Shown here: in pieces, positions 43,782 through 50,900 of the stretch | How positions within the stretch are numbered: the first letter of the stretch is position 1 | Layout: every line of letters starts with the position of its first letter | Assembly (NCBI GenBank): GCA_046327715.1 | Contig: JAXLXY010000012.1 | Coordinates: 1-64,000, forward strand | Length of the DNA stretch: 64,000 bases | Source: JADJOM01 sp046327715 | Lineage (GTDB): Bacteria; Gemmatimonadota; Gemmatimonadetes; Gemmatimonadales; GWC2-71-9 | Reading direction: 5' to 3' | Made by a program: the position numbers and the translations under genes | The notes under the pieces: generated by a model | The model's input: only the letters and a program-made list of their open reading frames with translations | What the model was told of the DNA's origin: nothing | Databases searched by the model: none

Positions 43782-43961
43782 CTAGCCGCCCCCCGCCAGC
43801 AGGGCCAGCGCGGCCGGCAGCAGCCAGACCCACTCCCACGCCGCCGGCCAGTCCGGCGCCGGCTCCCGCCCGTCTCCAGCCGGGTCCGCAGCCCCCGGCG
43901 CCAGGGGGGCGCTCAGGAGCATGGCGGCGGCAAGCAGCGGGAGTGCGGCGGCGGTCGTCAC
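43782..43961 (-). CDS. 59-aa predicted membrane peptide
   Basis: GTG at 43961 overlaps the upstream stop as GTGA, and TAG ends at 43782. The peptide has an N-terminal hydrophobic signal-like segment (ALPLLAAAMLLSAPLAPGA), a short polar middle rich in Asp, Glu and Pro, and a C-terminal hydrophobic helix (WEWVWLLPAALALLAGGG). The four-base coupling and the clean two-helix layout argue for a real gene. No family recognised; no function proposed. Confidence 0.5.
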   Translation of the reverse strand: MTTAAALPLLAAAMLLSAPLAPGAADPAGDGREPAPDWPAAWEWVWLLPAALALLAGGG

Positions 43962-44635
43962 GGCCCCGCAACCGTCAGGGCGGGGAGCGGCAACAGCACC
44001 CGGGCGTGCCCCGGGCTGCGCTCATGCCCGATCAGGAACGGGCTGACCGCCAGGTCGTCCGTCAGCCAGAGTCGGCTTCCGGTGTCCCCCGCCGGCACGT
44101 CGAACAGCACCACCGTCTCATAGGCCTCGCCGGGGCGGAGTTCACGCGTCAGCGGCGTGGATGGCACGCCGAGCGCTGCGACGGTGGCGGGGTCGATCAC
44201 GGGTGCCACCTCCCGACCGTCCGCCAGGACCAGCGCCACCCGTCGCGGCGCGGGCCAGGTGGGCGCCTCGCGCGGCCGACGGGGACCGATAGTGGCCTCG
44301 TCAAACCGGGTGCGCAGCACCACCGCGATCCGGCCGTCGGGGCCCGGCAGCGGGTGCACCGCGGTGACCATGTACGCGAGGTGACAGTCGAGTTCGCAGA
44401 AGTACTTCTCCACGCCGGCGGCGAGGGTCACCTCGCGGCTGCGCACGGAAGCCAGGCCGAGCCCCGCGCCATAGGCCACCGGCAGGGCGAGGGCACCGAG
44501 GCGGCAGCGCCGGGCGAGCACCGGGTTCCGCGACCTGAACCAGGCGGAGGCCAGCAGCGCCAGCGCCACCACGGCGACGGTCCCGAGGAACGCGAGCGCC
44601 GAGAGGGTGGCGAGGGATCCGGATGTGGTCGGCAT
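43958..44635 (-). CDS. Membrane protein of unknown function
   Basis: 225 aa. Two N-terminal membrane helices (ALAFLGTVAVVALALLASAW, LGALALPVAYGAGLGLA), then an extracytoplasmic beta-rich domain with a CxxxC pair in KYFCELDCHLAYMV and a late strand SRLWLTDDLAVSPFLIGHER. No family recognised. Begins 6 nt after the DUF4153/4173-like gene and is coupled to the 59-aa gene. Confidence 0.7.
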   Translation of the reverse strand: MPTTSGSLATLSALAFLGTVAVVALALLASAWFRSRNPVLARRCRLGALALPVAYGAGLGLASVRSREVTLAAGVEKYFCELDCHLAYMVTAVHPLPGPDGRIAVVLRTRFDEATIGPRRPREAPTWPAPRRVALVLADGREVAPVIDPATVAALGVPSTPLTRELRPGEAYETVVLFDVPAGDTGSRLWLTDDLAVSPFLIGHERSPGHARVLLPLPALTVAGP

Positions 44636-44641
44636 CGTGGC

Positions 44642-46102
44642 TCAGAAGGCGGTGAGGGTGGAGACGGCGGCGCGGGCCCGGGCGGTCCCGAGGTCCCAGG
44701 CCCGCAGGTCGGGCGGCGCGTCCGGGACGAACCGCCAGACGAGCTCGCGTCGGATCGCCTCCGCTTCCGGCGCGGGGAGCTGCGGCAGGGCCGCCACCAC
44801 CGCCGGGACCGCGTCGGCCCCCAGGCTGGTGAGGTACGAGACGTCGAGGGTCCCCGTCTCCGCGCGACGCCGGAGGTTCGTCTCGGCGATGATCCGTTCC
44901 GGATTGACCGCGTTGAGGGTGCAGAGCCACGCGCCCCAGGCCAGCAGCGTGCCCCGTGCGAAGGCCACCGGGCGGCCGCGCAGCACGGTGGCCGCGAACC
45001 AGAGCGCGGAGGCGGCAAGCCCCGCCATCAGCGCCGATGCAAAGAACCGGTCCTCGGTCAGGCCGAACTCGGCCTGGTACAGGGCCATGCGGTGGGCCGC
45101 CGAGGCCATGATCACGAGCACCAGCGCCACCTGCCCGCCCGCGAGCCACCGGAACATCCGCCAGGCCAGGCCGTGGCCCGGCTCGAGCCGGCCCGCGACG
45201 AGCAGCAGCAGCGGGAGGACCAGCGCCGAGAGCGCCACCAGCTCGAAGAAGCCCCGTCGCGCGTAGTCGGCGAGGGTGACCCCGGCGGCCTGCTGCACCC
45301 ACGCGGCGCCGCCGAAGAAGTAGGGCAGCTGGAAGGCGATGAACGCGGCGAACAGCAGGTCCACCAGGCCGACAGTCATCCCGACCTCGACCGGTCCCAG
45401 CGTGGGGAGGCGCAGGGAGGCCGGGGCGTCCACCCACCGGGTGGCGCCCGGGAGCGCCCCGCGGAGAAGCCCGGCGCCGATCCAGGCGGCCAGCACCGTG
45501 CCCGCCAGGTGGGACATCGCCACGTCCACCCGGACCCGGACCAGGCGGCCGAGGAAGTCGCCGAAGACCGGGTCCGCGGAACCCAGCAGGGCCCCGAAGA
45601 CCAGGAGGGCCGGGGCGGCGAGGACCGCGCCTCGCCCCAGGGGCGCAAGCCATCGCGCCGGGCCGGTCCCCTCCGCCGCGGCGCTGCGCTGGGCATCGAA
45701 GACCACCGGGAGCGCGCCGGTGGCGCCACGCCAGCCCAGCGCCGCCCCCGCGCGGAGCAGGCGCCCCGAGGTGAGGTCGGCCAGGTGGCCCGCCTGCGCC
45801 GCCAGCGGCAGCAGCGCGGCGACCACGAGGAGTCCGGCGGTGTCGAGCAGCCGCAGCAGCTCGCTGGCCCGCCAACTCCACGCGCCGCCGACCAGCACCA
45901 CCGCCAGGAGCAGTTGCGCCTCGAGGGTCCCGACCGTGGCCCCCGCCCGCCGGCGGTGCTGGTACCACAGGCCCGCGGCCAGCCAGAGCCACAGCGTGAC
46001 GTTGAGCCCGAGCCCCCCCGCGCGGAACAGCAGGTTCCCGAGGATCCCGAGCAGCAGGACCGGCCCGAGCAGGACACTCGCGCGTGCGGTCGGCGGGTTC
46101 AT
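44642..46102 (-). CDS. Polytopic membrane protein, DUF4153/DUF4173-like
   Basis: 486 aa from ATG 46102, overlapping the uppS stop as ATGA. Ten or more hydrophobic helices. The end of the membrane part has NPERIIAETNLRRRAETGTLD followed by a soluble SYLTSLGADAVPAVVAALPQL helix repeat, which resembles the DUF4173 (DUF4153-related) family with its conserved NP-x-x-I-x-x-x-N segment. Function of the family is unknown. Coupling to uppS suggests a role in envelope polymer or lipid-carrier handling; inference only. Confidence 0.75.
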   Translation of the reverse strand: MNPPTARASVLLGPVLLLGILGNLLFRAGGLGLNVTLWLWLAAGLWYQHRRRAGATVGTLEAQLLLAVVLVGGAWSWRASELLRLLDTAGLLVVAALLPLAAQAGHLADLTSGRLLRAGAALGWRGATGALPVVFDAQRSAAAEGTGPARWLAPLGRGAVLAAPALLVFGALLGSADPVFGDFLGRLVRVRVDVAMSHLAGTVLAAWIGAGLLRGALPGATRWVDAPASLRLPTLGPVEVGMTVGLVDLLFAAFIAFQLPYFFGGAAWVQQAAGVTLADYARRGFFELVALSALVLPLLLLVAGRLEPGHGLAWRMFRWLAGGQVALVLVIMASAAHRMALYQAEFGLTEDRFFASALMAGLAASALWFAATVLRGRPVAFARGTLLAWGAWLCTLNAVNPERIIAETNLRRRAETGTLDVSYLTSLGADAVPAVVAALPQLPAPEAEAIRRELVWRFVPDAPPDLRAWDLGTARARAAVSTLTAF

Positions 46103-46809
46103 GCGCCCTCCGTGGCCCGCACGCGGCCGTAGCGGCGGTCCCGCCCGCGAAAGGCCTCCATGGCGGCGGCCAGGTCCCGGGCGGTGAACTCCGGCCAGCA
46201 GCGCTCGGTGAACCAGAGCTCGGCGTACGCCGCCTCCCAGAGGAGGAAGTCGCTCAGCCGATGCTCGCCCCCGGTGCGGATCACAAGGTCCACATCGGGC
46301 GCCGGGCGCGCGCCGTGGCCGGCCTGCCCCAGCAGCGCGGCAAAGCGCTGCCGCGTGAGGGGCGTGCGCGCGGGCGCCCGTCGCGCCGCCTCGAGGATCT
46401 GGTCGCGGGCGGAGTAGTCGATGGCGATCCGGAGCCACAGGCCGCGGCCGTCGCGGGTACCGCGCTCGGCCATCGCGATGGCCGAACGGAGGGCGAGCGG
46501 CAGCCGGTCGCGGCGGCCGATCACGTTGAGCCGCACCCCCGCGCGGACCGCCTCCTTGCTGGCCTGACCCAGGTACTCCGCCAGCAGCCCGAGCAGGGTG
46601 CGCACCTCGGTGGCCGGCCGCTGCCAGTTGTCGGAGGAGAAGGCGTAGAGGGTCAGGGTACCGATGCCCAGGTCCGGCGCCGCCCGGACGATCTCGCGCA
46701 CCCGGTCGGCGCCGGCGCGGTGGCCCTCGGCGCGGGGCCGGCCGCGGCGCTCCGCCCAGCGGCCGTTGCCGTCCATGATGATCGCCGCGTGCAGTGAAGT
46801 GCTTTGCAT
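46099..46809 (-). CDS. uppS: Isoprenyl (undecaprenyl) diphosphate synthase
   Basis: 236 aa from ATG 46809. cis-Prenyltransferase motifs: HAAIIMDGNGRWAERRGRPR (catalytic Asp in MDGNGRW), GHRAGADRVREIV, LTLYAFSSDNWQRP, and VDLVIRTGGEHRLSDFLLWE with AYAELWFTERCWPEF. It makes the lipid carrier for peptidoglycan and O-antigen synthesis. Synteny differs from the usual frr-uppS-cdsA-dxr order: here it sits with a regulator and unknown membrane proteins, so it may be a second copy. The ATG is inside a 15-bp dyad and GGAGG is 12 nt upstream, rather far. Confidence 0.95.
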   Translation of the reverse strand: MQSTSLHAAIIMDGNGRWAERRGRPRAEGHRAGADRVREIVRAAPDLGIGTLTLYAFSSDNWQRPATEVRTLLGLLAEYLGQASKEAVRAGVRLNVIGRRDRLPLALRSAIAMAERGTRDGRGLWLRIAIDYSARDQILEAARRAPARTPLTRQRFAALLGQAGHGARPAPDVDLVIRTGGEHRLSDFLLWEAAYAELWFTERCWPEFTARDLAAAMEAFRGRDRRYGRVRATEGA

Positions 46810-46816
46810 TGTAAAG
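46802..46816. promoter_or_regulatory. 15-bp dyad over the uppS start, candidate operator
   Basis: CTTTGCATTGTAAAG is an imperfect palindrome (13 of 15 positions agree with CTTTnCAnTGnAAAG). The 10-mer AAGTGCTTTG starting at 46797 is repeated exactly at 47908 in front of the other half of this gene group. It covers the uppS start codon, so a bound repressor would block initiation directly. Confidence 0.5.
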
Positions 46817-46827
46817 TAAAACCTCCG

Positions 46828-46851
46828 AAGAAAGGCGACCGCATGGTCGCC
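46828..46851 (-). terminator. Intrinsic terminator between the winged-helix gene and uppS
   Basis: On the minus strand a 7-bp stem GGCGACC/GGTCGCC with a 4-nt loop is followed at once by TTTCTT. It lies 26 nt downstream of the winged-helix stop and just before the uppS leader. Possibly an attenuator if uppS is read from the upstream promoter. Confidence 0.6.
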
Positions 46852-46877
46852 GGAGACCGGGCCGGGCGTACCGGGGG

Positions 46878-47261
46878 TCAGCCCCGGGTCATCCGGATCA
46901 GGGATTCCATGTGGTCGAGGTAGCGCTCCAGCGCCCGGCGCCCGGCGGCCGCAAGGCGGTATTCGGTCCGCGGCAGGCGCCCCTCGAAGGACTTGGTACA
47001 CAGGACATAGCCGGCATCCTCGAGCTTGCGCGCGTGCACGCTGAGGTTGCCGTCGCTGGTCTTGAGCAGCGCCTTGAGTTCATTGAAGGTCAGGGACTCG
47101 TTCACCGCGAGCGCACTCACCATGGCCAGGCGGAGCCGCTCGTGGATGACCTTGTCGAGGTCCGGCGCGAGCGTGGCGCGGCCCCCACTGACCCCGGCGA
47201 GTGGCCGGCGGCCCCCGCCATCCGCGCCGTCGCCGCGGCGCACTGCGTTCGACTTAGCCAC
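46878..47261 (-). CDS. Winged-helix transcriptional regulator (HTH_34-like)
   Basis: 127 aa from GTG 47261, with GGAGG 4 nt upstream and an 8-nt overlap with the preceding gene; a TTG at 47276 is possible. Residues about 30-115 match the winged-helix family that has KTSDGNLSVHARKLEDAGYV as recognition helix plus FEGRLPRTEYRLAAAGRRAL as wing. Such regulators often stand beside membrane-protein genes. The two similar dyads at 46802 and 47913 flank its operon and are the obvious candidate targets; this is inference. Confidence 0.85.
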   Translation of the reverse strand: MAKSNAVRRGDGADGGGRRPLAGVSGGRATLAPDLDKVIHERLRLAMVSALAVNESLTFNELKALLKTSDGNLSVHARKLEDAGYVLCTKSFEGRLPRTEYRLAAAGRRALERYLDHMESLIRMTRG

Positions 47262-47874
47262 CGTACCTCCGGGCAATCCACCAGCCGAATCCCACGTGCA
47301 GGCCGCCGAAGCCGAGCGCCAGCAGGAGGTCGCCCGCCCCGGGCGGGAGAAACACCGCCGCCGTGCCCAGCAGCATGAAGCAGGCGCCCATCACCGGCAC
47401 CACCGGCACGGAGAGGGCACCACCCGTCACCACCCCGGCCCCGTAGCAGAGCAGCCAGGTGGCCGGCAGCAGCGCCGTCAGGCCGGCGCGATACAGGGCC
47501 AGCGTGAGCAGCCCGCCGACCAGGACCGGCGGCGTGTAGGCCAGGACGAACCGGCGCCCGGGGCGGCTGGTGAGCGGGGTGTCCCCGGCGGCGGCCTTCC
47601 GCACCATGGCCAGGCCGCCGATCGCGAAGGCCAGCCAGCCCTCGCCCAGCCAGACCAGCAGCCAGCGGTCGACCGACGGCTGCCGGTGCGCGATCCAGGC
47701 GGCCAGGCACGCCGTCAGCCCCATCGCCACCCCGCCCCAGCCCGGGACGCCGGTGAAGGCGCCGGCGCGCTCCATCGTGTGGCGGATGAAGGCCAGGTTC
47801 TCGAGCGCCCGGTCGTGAAGCGGGATCTCCTCCGCCGGGGGGCGGGGCGCGCGCTGGGGCCGGGACGGTGCCAT
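47254..47874 (-). CDS. Multi-pass membrane protein of unknown function
   Basis: 206 aa. A cytoplasmic N-terminus with LENLAFIRHTMERAGAFTGV is followed by about six membrane helices (GVAMGLTACLAAWIA, GWLAFAIGGLAMV, VLVGGLLTLALYRAG and others). The N-terminal helix recalls small membrane proteins paired with HTH_34 regulators. ATG 47874 starts 7 nt after a good -10 box with no Shine-Dalgarno, implying a leaderless mRNA. First gene of the regulator operon. Confidence 0.78.
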   Translation of the reverse strand: MAPSRPQRAPRPPAEEIPLHDRALENLAFIRHTMERAGAFTGVPGWGGVAMGLTACLAAWIAHRQPSVDRWLLVWLGEGWLAFAIGGLAMVRKAAAGDTPLTSRPGRRFVLAYTPPVLVGGLLTLALYRAGLTALLPATWLLCYGAGVVTGGALSVPVVPVMGACFMLLGTAAVFLPPGAGDLLLALGFGGLHVGFGWWIARRYGG

Positions 47875-47880
47875 GGCTGC

Positions 47881-47909
47881 AGTCTACGGCGCGCCGCCGG
47901 ATTCGTCAA
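47881..47909 (-). promoter_or_regulatory. Sigma-70-type promoter of the membrane protein/regulator operon
   Basis: On the minus strand -35 TTGACG (47909-47904), 17-nt spacer, -10 TAGACT (47886-47881). Only 6 nt separate the -10 from the ATG, so transcription should start at or next to the A of the start codon. A 15-bp dyad lies 3 nt upstream of the -35. Confidence 0.72.
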
Positions 47910-47912
47910 GTG

Positions 47913-47927
47913 CTTTGTGTCATAAAG
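47913..47927. promoter_or_regulatory. 15-bp dyad next to the -35, candidate operator
   Basis: CTTTGTGTCATAAAG shares CTTTG-N2-T-N2-TAAAG with the dyad over uppS. The flanking AAGTG on the left is also shared (identical 10-mer 47908-47917). Placed immediately upstream of the -35 box, it could serve repression or activation by the regulator encoded downstream. Confidence 0.5.
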
Positions 47928-47943
47928 CTAGAACCCGGCGAAG

Positions 47944-47971
47944 CGGGGCGGCCCCCGCCGGGGCCGCCCCG
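47944..47971 (-). terminator. Strong hairpin after the giant Ig-like gene
   Basis: Perfect 12-bp stem CGGGGCGGCCCC/GGGGCCGCCCCG with a CGCC loop, 5 nt after the stop codon of the giant gene. No T-tract, but one of the most stable hairpins in the window. It separates the large right-hand operon from the regulator operon. Confidence 0.65.
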
Positions 47972-47976
47972 CCGCC

Positions 47977-50900
47977 CTACTGGACCGTCACCACTCGGTT
48001 GCCGGCGGTCGTCATCGTCAGGAACCCGGGAATGCTTACGGACACGGTCGTGTTCCCCGCCGCCAGCGGCCGGAAGGCCACCCCGCCCTGCGCCGGGCCA
48101 CCGGTCGGCGTGTAGTACACGGTCCCCCCGGCGCTGATCTGCGCGGTGCGTGGCGTGCCCACGCCCGTACTGTCCACCAGCGTGCCGGCCGCCGGCAGCG
48201 AACTGGTGAAGCTCGCCGTCAGGGCCGCCGGTGCCCCCGCGCGGACCACCTGGGCCCGGGCCAGGTTGCTGTTCTGGGTGTTGGCCACGCCCACCTGGGC
48301 GTAGAAGTTCACGTCCGCCCCGCCGCCGGTGTAGCTGCCGCCCAGGCCCTGGACCTCGACCGCCGGCTGGTCCACGGTGATACCCGTGGTGCCGTTGGTG
48401 AAGCCGGAGGCGACCGCCGTGACGGTGACCGTGGTGGCCGAGCTGATCCCCTCCATGCCCTGCACGTAGTAGCTGAAGCTGGTCTGCCCGTTGGCGAGCG
48501 GCACTTGGATCGACGCGCTCCCCGGGGTGGTGGCATTGGGCGCCAGCTTGAGGATCGTGCTGTCCGAGGAGGTCAGTGTCACGGTCACGCCGCCGTGCTG
48601 GCTCGCACCGAGGAACACGCCGCCCGACTCCTGCAGGCCGCTCCCCACCGTCGGGTAGTTGGTGGTGACGGTGATGCCCGGCTGCAGCACGTTCACGGTC
48701 CGGGTGCCGGCGATCGTCGCCGTGGTGAAGCCGGGCATGCTGACCGAGATGCTCGTGGCGCCCACCAGCAGCGGCCGGAACGCCATGCCACCGGTCGCGG
48801 GCCCGTTCGTCGGCGTGAAGTAGACGTTCGGCGCGATCCGGGCCGCGCCAGTGGCGCCGCCCCCGCCGGCGGCGGTCAGGCTGTCGAGGACGGTGCCGAT
48901 CGCCGGCGTGCTGCTGGTGAAGGTGGCGGTGAGCACCCCGGCCGCCCCGCCCCGCCGGTTCTGCGCCCGCGCCAGAGAGGAGTTCCCGGCGTTGAGCACC
49001 CCGACCTGGGCGTAGAAGTTCGCGTCCACGTCGAACGGCGTGAGCTGGGACGGCAGCCCCTGCACCTCGATGCCCGGTGTCGCGGTGCGTACCAGCACGC
49101 TGTCGGGCGCGAACCGCGGCTCCGAGACCACCACCCACGCGCTGTCCACCACGCCCTCGAGCGCCTGGTAGTAGATGGTGAGACTCGACTGGCCGTTGGT
49201 CAGCGACTTGACCAAAGATGCCCGGCCCGGCCCATTGGCCAGCGTGTCCACCAGGACCACCGCCGGATTGCGCGAGGTGATGGTCACCGCCGCGCCCCCG
49301 TGCTGGCCGGCCGAGAGGAACGCGCTGCCGGGCTCCTGCAGCCCGCTGCCGATCGTCGGGTAGTTGACCCCGATGCTCGTGGTCGGCTGCGTCACCGCAA
49401 TGCCACGGGCGCTGGTGTTCACCGTGGCATACCCCACGGCGAACACGCTGACGGTGTCATTGCCCGCGGCCTGCGGACGGAACTCGACGCCGCGGTTGTT
49501 GGGGCCGCCGGTGGGGGTGTAGTACAGGCTGCCGGTGGTATCGACCAGGGCCGTGACGGTGTCGGCGCCGCCGGTGCCCTGCGTCAGCGTGTCGGCGAGA
49601 ATGCCCGCGCCGCCCGGCAGGCTCGCGAAGACCACCGCGAGCGGGGCGGGCGCACCACCCCGGAGGTTCTGCACCCGGCTGAGCGCGGTGAACTGCCCGT
49701 TGGGCACCCCGAGCTGGGCGTAGAGGTTGTTGACCCCGGTCAGCGTGGTGGTGCTGGTGGGCAGGCCCTGCAGCTCCACCGCCGGCTGGACCGCCGTCAC
49801 CAGGGCGGAGTCGGGGGCGAAGCGCGGCTCGCTGACCCGCAGGTACCCCGACAGGAACTGGGAGAACTCCTTCACCTGCACGTAGTAGGTGAAGCTGGTC
49901 TGGCCGTTGGCCAGCGGCTTGATGATGGAATCATGCCCGGGCCCGTTGGGCAGCGTGTCCACCACGAAGACCGTGGGGTCGAGCGACGCGAGCGTCACGG
50001 ACGCCCCGCCGTGCTGGCTCGCGCTCAGGAACACCGACCCCGCCTCCTGCAGCCCCACGCCGACCTGCGGATAATTGACGTTGACCGAGATCGTCGGCTG
50101 GGTGACGGTGATCCCCCGCGTGGCATTCGCCATGCTGATGAAGCCCGACGCCGACACCGACACCGAGTCCGTCCCCTGGCCGGCCGGCTTGAAGCTGATG
50201 CCGCCGGCGGCCGCCCCGCCCGTGGGTGTGTAGTAGACACTGGGTCCGATCGCGGCCTGCCCGGTCTGCGCTCCACCGGGGGTGAGGCTGTCCACGATCA
50301 GGCCGACCGACGTCCCCCCCTGCAGCCCGAAGGTCACCGGGATCGGCGCCGCCCCCGGCCGGTGGTTCTGCACCCGGCTGAGCGCGGTGAACTGGCCGTT
50401 CGGTACGCCCACCTGGGCGTAGAGGTTGTTGACCGTCGAGAGGGTGGTCGTGGTCGTGGGCAAGCCCTGCAGCTCGATGCCAGGCACCACCACGGTGAGC
50501 GTGTCCGGCACCGGGGCAAACCCGGGGGCCGTGGCCGTGATCACCGCCGTGCCGGTCACGCCCTCGAGGGCGTGGGCGTAGTAGGTGAAACTGGTACCCA
50601 GCGGCAGCACCGGCACCGTGATGCTCCCGGTGCCCGGCGTGCCGACCGAGGTGGAGAGAAGGACGCGGCTGCTGTCCGAGCTCACCACCGTGACCGTCAC
50701 CCCGCCGTGGTTGGAGGCGCCGAGGAAGATGCTGCCCACGTCCAGGAGGCCCTGCCCGAGCTGGGCAAAGTTCGTTGAGACCGTGATGGGTGGCGCCGGG
50801 TTGACGGTGACCACCAGGCTGTCCGGCTGGAGGTTCGTCGCCGTGGCGATCAGCGTGTCCGTGCATGGCAGGTTCGCCACCCCGCCATAGCTCACCGACG

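Noticed and set aside
43298..46132. Plus-strand open frame of 944 codons opposite the uppS/DUF4173 group
   Set aside because: Antisense shadow: charged, repetitive composition with no domain, whereas the minus strand has recognisable membrane and enzyme genes joined by ATGA and GTGA overlaps.
46776..46809. Later uppS start at the ATG of MDGNGRW
   Set aside because: It would remove the conserved HAAII strand in front of the catalytic Asp, so ATG 46809 is kept despite the unusual spacing to GGAGG.
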